Shown here piece by piece: positions 1 through 6,186 of a DNA stretch of 7,100 nucleotides. The stretch is from Candidatus Atribacter hydrocarboniphilus (GTDB lineage Bacteria > Atribacterota > Atribacteria > Atribacterales > Atribacteraceae), in assembly GCA_003542295.1 (NCBI GenBank), contig DPKX01000290.1:1-7100 (forward strand). The letters run 5' to 3'. The notes beneath the pieces were generated by a model that was not told where the DNA came from, searched no databases, and saw only the letters and a program-made list of their open reading frames with translations. The position numbers and the translations under genes were made by a program. Each line of letters begins with the position of its first letter. Position 1 is the stretch's first letter.

Positions 1-2608
1 GCTTCCAAATTTCGTAAGCAAAAAATGAAATAAAAGAAAAGACTATAGTATACATCCATTCCAATCCATTAAGCGGAACGTTAGAAAACACTCGAGCCGC
101 CGAAGGAACGATTACGGTGATTAAAACAATGGCTGCTGATAGTAATGCAGCTTCAATGAGATAGAGGTTGGAACGGAGATTAATCTGCCAAAAATTTCTT
201 TTTTCCGAGCGAAAACTATAAGCTCGAAGGAGTTCTGAAAACGCCAGAGTGACAAATGCCATGGTTCGACCAGTTTCAATTCCACCCATCGACGTTCCAG
301 CAACAAAGGCAATGATGACCGAAACAGCAATAAATACCGAATTAAAGAGGATAATTTTCATGGATTGTGGATTGAGAATCCCTTCTTTGGGGTTACGAGG
401 TTTTCTCATCATAATATCTGGTTCTGGGCTGTCAACTCCCAGTGCCATTGCTGGTAGTCCATCGGTTACTAAGTTAATAAGCAGTATTTGAACTGGAACC
501 AGAGGACGATGCAACCCAATTAATATCGGAATAAAAATAGCGAATATTTCACCGATATTACAGGCTAAAAGATACATGACGAATTTCCTGATATTATCAA
601 AAATGACTCTCCCTTCCTCAATCGCCTTAACAATGGTAGCAAAGTTATCATCTATTAAAACAACATCGGCCACTTCTTTAGCAACATCGGTTCCGGTGAT
701 GCCCATAGCTACACCAATATCAGCCTTTTTCAAAGCTGGCGCATCATTCACTCCATCACCGGTCATAGCTACCACTTCATGGTTCTTTTGAAGAGCTTCA
801 ACAATATTTAACTTTTGTTCCGGCCACACCCGAGCAAACACTCGAAGATGTTTGATCTTTTCCATCAAAGTCTCTTGAGAAAGCCTTTCCATCTCTTGAC
901 CGGTAATGGCTTCATCTCCAGACTGAATTAATCCCAAGTCCTGGGCAATGGTCTTTGCAGTGAGGAGATTGTCTCCGGTGATCATAATCGTTTCAATTCC
1001 GGCGCTACTGGCTTCTTCCAAAGCTTGCTTTACCTCCGGACGAGGAGGATCAATCATGCCTACTAAGCCATAAAAATTGAGATCAACTTCATCTTCCTGG
1101 CTGATTTTCCTTTTATCCGGTATTTCTTTTTCGGCAAAAGCTAAAACTCGCAAGGCTTTCCCGGCCATTTCTTCGATCTTGCTTAGAATGAGTTGTTTTT
1201 CTTCTTCACCAAGAGGACGTTTTTGATCTCCTTCTTGATAAAAACTACAACGATTAATTAAAATATCTGGGGCACCTTTCACTAAAATTCTTTTTATTCC
1301 ATTGAACTCATGAAGAGTTGACATCATTTTTCGTTTCGAATCAAAAGGAACTTCGTCCAAGCGGGGAAAATCCTGTCTAATCTTTTCCGCGGAATAGCCA
1401 TTCTTTTCAGCCAACTCGATTAAAGCCAACTCAGTTGGATCACCGAAGCGCTGTACTTTACCATTATCTTTGGCAATTGAGCTATCATTACAAAGAACTC
1501 CGATTTTTATAAGGATCTCGCTGGCCAAAAAGACTCGCGCCTGAGCTTCTTTTTCCTCGTCATTCATTTGAAAAACTTCCTGAACAGTCATTTGGTTCTG
1601 GGTTAAGGTCCCGGTTTTATCGGTACAAATCACGGTAGCACTTCCCAAGGTTTCAACTGCAGGAAGTTTGCGAATTATAGCATTACGTTGGCTCATACGA
1701 GTGACCCCCAAAGCAAGAACAATGGTTACTATTGCTGGCAATCCTTCTGGAATTGCCGCTACTGCTAAACTTACGGCGGTCATAAACATGTCAAAAGTTT
1801 GCTCACCTCGGATGATTCCAACTACGAAAACCACTCCACAAACGATTAAAGTTAAATATCCTAACAGCTTACCCAAGCCAGCTAACCGCTTCTGAAGTGG
1901 AGTAACTACTTCTTCTTCTTTTTCTAATAATTGAGCTATTTTTCCTATTTCCCGATTCAGTCCGGTTTCGGTAACGACTCCTTTGGCACGACCATAGGCA
2001 ACAATAGTTCCTGAATAGGCCATATTAATCCGATCGGCAATGGGTAGATTATCCGCCACTGGTTCAATTACTTTTTCAACTGGTACAGATTCGCCGGTAA
2101 GGCTGGCTTCATCGATGCGTAGGTTATATACTTCAATCAGTCGTAAATCAGCTGGTATGTAATCGCCTTCATGAAGGAGGATAATATCACCAGGAACTAA
2201 TTCTTCTGATGATATTTTTTGTAACGATTCATCGCGAATTACATCACACTCGGGAATCGACATTTTTTTCAAAGCATCCAACGCTTTACTAGCTTTTCTT
2301 TCTTGACTAACTCCTAAAACCGCATTAATGATTAATATGACAATAATAACCGTCGCATCGGTGGTTTCGCCCAATAAACCCGATATGATTGCAGCAGCAA
2401 CTAAAATAAGAATCAAAAAGTCTTTAAATTGGTCGATAAACATTCCTAAAATGGTTTTTCTTTTTCCAGTAGGAAGAGCGTTCCGACCATTATCAATAAG
2501 CCTTTTTTGGGCCTCTTCAGTTTTTATGCCTTTTTCTAAGTCGGTTTCGAGCTGCTGAATAACTTCCTGAAACGAAAGTGCATGCCAGCTTATTCCTTTT
2601 TGATCCAC
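1..2608 (-). CDS. P-type (P2) Ca2+-transporting ATPase, SERCA-like, 3' end cut by window edge
   Basis: The frame is open from a GTG at 2608 to the left edge (869 codons), so only a short C-terminal tail should be missing. It encodes a cytoplasmic-membrane pump that uses ATP to move cations, most likely Ca2+, out of the cell. Visible in order: a cation-ATPase N-terminal region (about 8-60); M1-M2 (about 64-101); actuator motif TGES (171-174); M4 with PEGLP (287-291); phosphorylation motif DKTGT with Asp330; nucleotide-binding KGAPD (444-448); hinge TGDGVNDAP (616-624); M5-M10 to the end. All side-chain ligands of the two SERCA Ca2+ sites appear present: Glu288, Asn684, Glu687, Asn712, Thr715, Asp716 and Glu792. 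There is no N-terminal heavy-metal domain or CPC motif, which argues against a Cu/Zn/Cd pump. GTG is chosen because GGAGGAGG lies 7 nt upstream and the next in-frame ATG (codon 56) would remove the N-terminal domain. The start overlaps the upstream gene by 19 bp. Family is certain; Ca2+ over Mn2+ or another cation is inferred. Confidence 0.95.
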   Translation of the reverse strand, partial: MDQKGISWHALSFQEVIQQLETDLEKGIKTEEAQKRLIDNGRNALPTGKRKTILGMFIDQFKDFLILILVAAAIISGLLGETTDATVIIVILIINAVLGVSQERKASKALDALKKMSIPECDVIRDESLQKISSEELVPGDIILLHEGDYIPADLRLIEVYNLRIDEASLTGESVPVEKVIEPVADNLPIADRINMAYSGTIVAYGRAKGVVTETGLNREIGKIAQLLEKEEEVVTPLQKRLAGLGKLLGYLTLIVCGVVFVVGIIRGEQTFDMFMTAVSLAVAAIPEGLPAIVTIVLALGVTRMSQRNAIIRKLPAVETLGSATVICTDKTGTLTQNQMTVQEVFQMNDEEKEAQARVFLASEILIKIGVLCNDSSIAKDNGKVQRFGDPTELALIELAEKNGYSAEKIRQDFPRLDEVPFDSKRKMMSTLHEFNGIKRILVKGAPDILINRCSFYQEGDQKRPLGEEEKQLILSKIEEMAGKALRVLAFAEKEIPDKRKISQEDEVDLNFYGLVGMIDPPRPEVKQALEEASSAGIETIMITGDNLLTAKTIAQDLGLIQSGDEAITGQEMERLSQETLMEKIKHLRVFARVWPEQKLNIVEALQKNHEVVAMTGDGVNDAPALKKADIGVAMGITGTDVAKEVADVVLIDDNFATIVKAIEEGRVIFDNIRKFVMYLLACNIGEIFAIFIPILIGLHRPLVPVQILLINLVTDGLPAMALGVDSPEPDIMMRKPRNPKEGILNPQSMKIILFNSVFIAVSVIIAFVAGTSMGGIETGRTMAFVTLAFSELLRAYSFRSEKRNFWQINLRSNLYLIEAALLSAAIVLITVIVPSAARVFSNVPLNGLEWMYTIVFSFISFFAYEIWK

Positions 2609-3390
2609 GGTAAAACCTCCTCCAACAAACCCTCGAATTTTTCTATCAAGGATTTCTTCTCTTCAGGTTCATCTTTTCCTAAAATTTCCTCAATAAAACC
2701 CTGCATCGCATAATCAAAGCCAATATCATAACCCTCTTTTTGACTTTTATACCATTTATAATCAAGAATAAAACAAAAAATATCACCTAAGGTTTTTCCC
2801 TGATATACATCCTCTAAGCCCTTTTCCACAATACATTGAACCGCGGGAGTATACACCGAAAGGAACCAATTTAAAGCAGCTTCCTTCATTTCAACTTTTC
2901 TCTTGAGAAATAACTCCATCCGTTGAGCATAATCATGGATATAGTTGATAAAAGTATCATAATGACGAGGCTCGGTGAGGTCAATCCCCTTCAATCCGGT
3001 TTGGTTTTCAAACTCAATTCTCTTTTTCCTGAGGGACCGGCTTTCTTTTCTTTCGCTGGGGAAAAACTCGATTACCTCAGCATCAATGAACTCTATGCCA
3101 AGTTCTTTGGCAATTGCCACTCGATGATTTCCATCCAAAACATAATATTCGTTACCAACTTTATACACAATTATGGGGGGAACAACATCACCCTTTTCCA
3201 TAATTCTTCTTAATCGATAATAGCGAACATCAGGATTTTTCAATCTAAATCCGCTTAAAAGGTCTTGCACTCGACCAACACTTCCAACTATATTGCTTAC
3301 TTTGATAGCGTGAATTCCCCGATAGGCTCGGTTAGATAAATTCAATTTTTTTGAGACAACCCCAAACCCTTTAACCGGTTGAGCCTTCAT
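2590..3390 (-). CDS. ParB/sulfiredoxin-like domain protein (SVGR/DGNHR family), function unknown
   Basis: This is a 266-aa soluble protein with no signal peptide or membrane segment. Residues about 26-110 look like a ParB/Srx-type fold: IVGSVGR at 34-40, a PPIIVYKVG strand at 71-79, and DGNHR at 86-90, followed by a helix and an IDAEVIEF strand. The DGNHR box is the counterpart of the ParB nucleotide-binding/nuclease box. Residues about 113-266 are charged and mostly helical, with a TGL...DLTEPRHY segment (131-144) and a W-F-x-x-V-Y-x-P segment (175-182). From memory this two-part layout resembles a family usually annotated as 'ParB N-terminal domain-containing' or DUF4032-like; I could not check this. 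It lacks the helix-turn-helix and C-terminal dimerisation parts of chromosomal ParB/Spo0J, so a segregation role is not supported. An AGAGGGG site lies 10 nt before the ATG. It starts 27 bp after ccdA and overlaps the Ca2+-ATPase by 19 bp. Its biochemical role is unknown. Confidence 0.85.
   Translation of the reverse strand: MKAQPVKGFGVVSKKLNLSNRAYRGIHAIKVSNIVGSVGRVQDLLSGFRLKNPDVRYYRLRRIMEKGDVVPPIIVYKVGNEYYVLDGNHRVAIAKELGIEFIDAEVIEFFPSERKESRSLRKKRIEFENQTGLKGIDLTEPRHYDTFINYIHDYAQRMELFLKRKVEMKEAALNWFLSVYTPAVQCIVEKGLEDVYQGKTLGDIFCFILDYKWYKSQKEGYDIGFDYAMQGFIEEILGKDEPEEKKSLIEKFEGLLEEVLPWIKKE
2616..2623 (-). promoter_or_regulatory. Strong Shine-Dalgarno site for the Ca2+-ATPase GTG start
   Basis: On the minus strand GGAGGAGG sits 7 nt before the GTG at 2608. 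It lies inside the last codons of the upstream ParB-like gene. It decides the non-ATG start and implies that ribosomes finishing the upstream gene can reload for the pump. Confidence 0.85.
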
Positions 3391-3417
3391 TACAATAAAA
3401 CCCCTCTATTCTTTTGG

Positions 3418-4140
3418 TTATTGGTTCATAAATAAGCTTTCACCAGGAACTAAGTTCTCTAATCCCAAAAAAGCGATGAACGCATTCATTTGGTCAAACA
3501 ACAGAATGACTCCCAAGAAAATGAGCAAGGTTCCACTGATTATTTCAATGATATGACCTCTTTTTTGAAGTGTTCGAAGAACACTCATCATATATCCCCA
3601 ACCAATACCCAATAAAATAAAGGGAATTGCTAATCCAAGGGCATAAAAAGACAAATAAAGACCTCCCCGGAGGACATTCCCCAAAGTCGACACATACAGA
3701 AGAATCGAACCTAAGATGGGACCGACGCAAGGCGTCCATCCCAATCCAAAGGTAATACCCAAAATCAGGCTTCTCATCTTTGCCCAGGTTTTCTTGGGCT
3801 GAATTCTTTTCTCGGCATAGAACATCTTAATTTTTAAAATTCCCAATATTTGTAAACCAAAAACAATGATTATAATACCAGCTATCCGGTTAAACCATAC
3901 TTTATATTTCATCAGAAAAGTTCCCAAAAAAGAAGCACCGATACCCATGAATATGAAAACCAGAGAAAATCCAACCACAAAAAGAATGGTATGGAAAAAA
4001 ACCCTCTTCCTTTCCTTTTCCAATGATTCAACTCCACTGATATAACTCACATAAGCTGGGGCTATACCTAAAACACATGGGGATAAAAAGGATAGCAAAC
4101 CGGCCAAAAAACTTACTAAGCCATTTAATTGAATATCCAT
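3418..4140 (-). CDS. ccdA: CcdA-type cytochrome c biogenesis / thiol-disulfide transporter (DsbD transmembrane family)
   Basis: This 240-aa integral membrane protein has about six transmembrane segments (roughly 7-36, 48-76, 86-105, 122-150, 158-185, 198-230), the usual size and fold of CcdA. Family members pass electrons from cytoplasmic thioredoxin across the membrane to extracytoplasmic thiol proteins through one Cys in TM1 and one in TM4. Both are here in family context: Cys22 in SPCVLGIAPAY and Cys138 in GWTPCVGPILG. One oddity is that the residue three after Cys22 is Gly25, where SPCVLP is the common form, so a conserved Pro is missing. No thioredoxin-like partner (ResA/TlpA/CcsX) is next to it. 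The ATG at 4140 has a GAAGGTG site 5 nt upstream and a clear extended -10 promoter behind it, so it is probably the first gene of the three-gene operon. Whether it serves cytochrome c maturation or general thiol reduction cannot be told from this window. Confidence 0.92.
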   Translation of the reverse strand: MDIQLNGLVSFLAGLLSFLSPCVLGIAPAYVSYISGVESLEKERKRVFFHTILFVVGFSLVFIFMGIGASFLGTFLMKYKVWFNRIAGIIIIVFGLQILGILKIKMFYAEKRIQPKKTWAKMRSLILGITFGLGWTPCVGPILGSILLYVSTLGNVLRGGLYLSFYALGLAIPFILLGIGWGYMMSVLRTLQKRGHIIEIISGTLLIFLGVILLFDQMNAFIAFLGLENLVPGESLFMNQ

Positions 4141-4195
4141 ATCTACACCTTCGCTTCCAACTGCTTTTCCAATAAGATTATTTATGGTCGTTACT

Positions 4196-4204
4196 ATTAT
4201 AACA
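4196..4204 (-). promoter_or_regulatory. Extended -10 promoter for the ccdA operon
   Basis: On the minus strand the sequence reads TGTTATAAT, a perfect sigma70-type TATAAT preceded by the extended -10 TG. No good TTGACA lies 16-18 bp upstream, where the DNA is A/T-rich, as is common for extended -10 promoters. Transcription would start near 4189 and leave a leader of about 50 nt before the ccdA ATG at 4140. Confidence 0.6.
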
Positions 4205-4241
4205 AAGCTTTTTCTTAAAAATTTGATTATTCCATGGTAAA

Positions 4242-4270
4242 TTTAAACATGATTGTGATATAAATACTAT
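4242..4270 (+). promoter_or_regulatory. Candidate promoter for paaK-ACT
   Basis: Two overlapping -10-like hexamers are visible. TATAAA at 4259-4264 is preceded by TGA (extended -10 form) but has no matching -35. TACTAT at 4265-4270 has TTTAAA (4242-4247, four of six matches to TTGACA) at 17-bp spacing. Either would give a leader of about 95-100 nt. The match is weak and the region is A/T-rich, so this is only the best candidate for a divergent promoter. Confidence 0.3.
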
Positions 4271-4300
4271 GAGCTTTTTAATCTTTTAGTTTTTAAGTTG

Positions 4301-4370
4301 ATGAAGGAAATAATTTCTTCTTCTTGATTTGGATGAGCAATTGAAGAAAGAAAAAAGAAGGTGATATCAA
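4301..4370 (+). promoter_or_regulatory. Purine/pyrimidine-rich leader of paaK, possible SD-masking structure
   Basis: The end of the paaK leader holds a pyrimidine tract TTTCTTCTTCTT (4314-4325) and three purine stretches that can pair with it: GAAGGAAA (4303-4310), GAAGAAAG (4343-4350), and the Shine-Dalgarno stretch AAGAAGG (4355-4361). The pairings exclude each other, so the leader could switch between a free and a masked ribosome site. Simple-sequence composition alone can create such matches. No known riboswitch motif was recognised. The Shine-Dalgarno GAAGGTG (4357-4363) is 7 nt before the TTG start. Confidence 0.25.
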
Positions 4371-5669
4371 TTGTATTGGGAAAAAGAGATTGAAACCTTG
4401 GATCGAGAACAATTAACCCAATTACAGTCAAAACGGTTACAAGAAACAATGCAACGGGCATCAAAAACTTCCTACTATAAGAAGTTGTTTGAACAACTCC
4501 ATATCCAACCGGAAAAAATATCAACCCTTAAGGATTTGCAAAACATCCCTCCTACAACCAAAGAAGACCTACGAAGTGGGTTTCCTTATGGTTTCTTAGC
4601 CACGCCATTGGAAGAAGTGGTTCGTCTTCATTCTTCTTCGGGAACGACTGGTGTTCCCGCGATTATTTACCATTCTGTATCCGATATAAATTCCTGGTCT
4701 AATTTAGTGGCCCGATCACTCTATGGGGTAGGAGTGAGGAAAAATGATATTTTTCAAAATATGATGAGCTATGGGCTTTTTACCGGAGGCCTAGGAATGC
4801 ACTATGGAGCTGAAAAAATAGGTACTTTAGTGATTCCAATTGCAGCAGGCAATAGCAAACGTCAAATCTGGTTTCTAAAAAATTTTCAAACGACGGTGAT
4901 ACATATAATTCCGAGCTATGCTCTCCTACTTTCCAATCTCATCAAAAGTGAGGGCTTAGATTCCTCCCGAGATTTAAATTTGAAGATCATGCTGATTGGA
5001 GCTGAGCCTCACAGCGAAGAAACCCGTCAACGAATTGAGGAACTTTATCAAGCAAAAGCATTTAATTCCTATGGTTTGTCCGAAATGAACGGACCCGGTG
5101 TCGCTTTTGAGTGCGCCTATCAGAATGGATTACATGTTTGGGAAGATGCCTATTTTTTAGAAATCGTGAATCCAAAAACCCTCGAACCATGCCCAGCTGG
5201 AGAACTAGGTGAGATGATTCTCACTAATCTTAACCGACAAGCCACTCCAATTCTCCGTTACCGAACCAAAGATTTGGCTTATTGGATCGATGAGCCATGC
5301 CCCTGTGGAAGAACCCACTACCGAATCTCCCGAATCCAAGGACGAACCGATGATATGTTTATTTATCACGGTGTCAATATTTTTCCGATACAAATTGATA
5401 AAGTATTGATGAATAACCCTGAGGTTGGTTCAAATTACCTGATCACTTTAGAGAGAAAAGATCTTCGGGATACTATGAAAGTCGAAATAGAAATCAAACC
5501 CGAGCTCTTTATTGGTGACCTTCCCAAGTTGGAAAGATTAAGAGAACGGATTCAAGCAGAAATTCGCTCTGAAACATTAGTTACACCAGAGATTACCTTA
5601 GTTGAACCAGGAACGCTTCCCACTACCGAGGGAAAAGCTGTCCGGGTAGTTGATAAACGTCAATTATAA
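4371..5669 (+). CDS. paaK: Phenylacetate-CoA ligase family protein (AMP-forming)
   Basis: This 432-aa cytoplasmic enzyme belongs to the ANL adenylate-forming superfamily, PaaK branch, and is of normal length. It activates an aryl or aryl-acetic acid with ATP to an acyl-adenylate and then transfers it to CoA. Motifs: phosphate-binding loop SSSGTTGVP (88-96); YGLSEMNGPG (from 234, Glu238); YRTKD (297-301), which binds the ribose; GRTDDM (324-329) at the hinge into the C-terminal domain; and catalytic Lys422 in TEGKA near the end. CPCGR (310-314), with a Cys and His in the preceding ECAYQNGLHVWED segment, could form the structural metal site seen in some relatives (inferred). The start is TTG: there is an in-frame TGA at 4362-4364, GAAGGTG lies 7 nt upstream, and the first internal ATG (codon 27) would cut the N-terminal helix. 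The ACT gene follows 28 bp later, probably in one operon. In anaerobes such pairs often accompany indolepyruvate oxidoreductase and act on aryl acids from aromatic amino acids. The exact substrate is not readable. Confidence 0.93.
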   Translation: MYWEKEIETLDREQLTQLQSKRLQETMQRASKTSYYKKLFEQLHIQPEKISTLKDLQNIPPTTKEDLRSGFPYGFLATPLEEVVRLHSSSGTTGVPAIIYHSVSDINSWSNLVARSLYGVGVRKNDIFQNMMSYGLFTGGLGMHYGAEKIGTLVIPIAAGNSKRQIWFLKNFQTTVIHIIPSYALLLSNLIKSEGLDSSRDLNLKIMLIGAEPHSEETRQRIEELYQAKAFNSYGLSEMNGPGVAFECAYQNGLHVWEDAYFLEIVNPKTLEPCPAGELGEMILTNLNRQATPILRYRTKDLAYWIDEPCPCGRTHYRISRIQGRTDDMFIYHGVNIFPIQIDKVLMNNPEVGSNYLITLERKDLRDTMKVEIEIKPELFIGDLPKLERLRERIQAEIRSETLVTPEITLVEPGTLPTTEGKAVRVVDKRQL

Positions 5670-5697
5670 CTTTCCTTGAAAGGAGTGCTGACCGAAT

Positions 5698-6126
5698 ATG
5701 GCTCATCAGGTTTCAATTTTTGCTGAAAATAAACCGGGGAGAATAGAAAAATTAACGCGTTTGTTTACAGAAGCTTCCATTAATATTCGGGCAATAACCA
5801 TATCCAGCGCAAATGGATTCGGGGTCATTAAAGTTTTAGTCGACCAGCCCCATAAAGCATTTGAAATTCTTCGTGGCCAAGGAATTCCTTCCTATTTACA
5901 AGAAGTCATTGCGGTCATTATGGAAGACCTACCAGGTGGTCTCCATCGGGTTGCCGAGGTCTTAGCGGAAAATAGCATCAACATCGAAGATGCCTACGGA
6001 TTTGTTGTGATGAGCGGTAAGAACGCGATACTCATTATTCAGGTTGAAAGCCAGCCACGAGCTCAGAGTGTTTTAGAACGAAACAATTTTCAGCTCCTCA
6101 CTGATGAAGAGATTTATAAGTATTAA
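5698..6126 (+). CDS. Tandem ACT-domain protein, probable amino-acid sensor partner of PaaK
   Basis: This small cytoplasmic protein of 142 aa consists of two ACT domains and no catalytic domain. ACT1 (about 4-68) carries the ligand-loop motif ENKPGR (10-15) and then TEASINIRAI. ACT2 (about 70-138) repeats it as EDLPGG (76-81) and AENSINIEDAYGF. In ACT domains the Gly of the PG turn and the following helix form the amino-acid binding interface between two domains, so this protein probably binds an amino acid as a dimer. Which one is not determined. Stand-alone two-ACT proteins next to paaK are a recurrent pairing in anaerobic bacteria and archaea; regulation of the ligase by an aromatic amino acid is plausible but inferred. 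AAGGAG lies 12 nt before the ATG, rather far, but the codon three before the ATG is an in-frame TGA and no better start exists. The stop codon touches the 5' arm of the terminator hairpin. Confidence 0.9.
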   Translation: MAHQVSIFAENKPGRIEKLTRLFTEASINIRAITISSANGFGVIKVLVDQPHKAFEILRGQGIPSYLQEVIAVIMEDLPGGLHRVAEVLAENSINIEDAYGFVVMSGKNAILIIQVESQPRAQSVLERNNFQLLTDEEIYKY

Positions 6127-6169
6127 GAATAAAAAGCGGCCGCTAGTGCTGCAGCCACTTTTTATTCTT
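6125..6169. terminator. Bidirectional Rho-independent terminator between ACT gene and pckA
   Basis: AAGAATAAAAAG (6125-6136) is perfectly inverted as CTTTTTATTCTT (6158-6169), around a GC-rich core in which GGC (6138-6140) pairs with GCC (6154-6156) and GC (6142-6143) with GC (6151-6152). The A and T arms give a U-rich run in both directions. Read as plus-strand RNA the core has two C/A mismatches. Read as minus-strand RNA both become G-U wobbles, giving a continuous 19-bp stem with a 7-nt loop, so the hairpin is stronger for pckA. It begins 17 nt after the pckA stop and inside the ACT stop codon. Confidence 0.88.
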
Positions 6170-6186
6170 CACTGAATTAATGTTTT

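Noticed and set aside
249..2558. Several short plus-strand open frames opposite the Ca2+-ATPase.
   Set aside because: The minus-strand frame is continuous for 869 codons with every P-type ATPase motif; the plus-strand frames carry no domain signature.
2923..3213. A 96-aa plus-strand open frame inside the ParB-like gene.
   Set aside because: It is antisense to a gene with recognisable motifs, has no family signature, and looks like a frame shadow.
2590..3390. Calling the 266-aa protein a chromosome-partitioning ParB/Spo0J.
   Set aside because: It has DGNHR, but no helix-turn-helix, no ParB dimerisation domain, no adjacent parA, and no parS-like palindrome was noticed.
4301..4327. An 8-codon leader peptide (MKEIISSS) as a real attenuation gene.
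   Set aside because: There is no Shine-Dalgarno before it, no run of a relevant regulatory amino acid, and no terminator hairpin between it and paaK.
4267..4524. An 85-aa minus-strand open frame across the paaK leader and 5' end.
   Set aside because: It overlaps the paaK coding region and the divergent leader, shows no recognisable domain or SD, and its hydrophobic look comes from the complement of charged A-rich codons.
6136..6154. GCGGCCGC (NotI) and CTGCAG (PstI) sites close together, reminiscent of a cloning-vector polylinker.
   Set aside because: They lie in the core of a hairpin with perfect 12-bp arms placed exactly between two converging native genes. A natural terminator explains the sequence, and no other vector sequence is seen.
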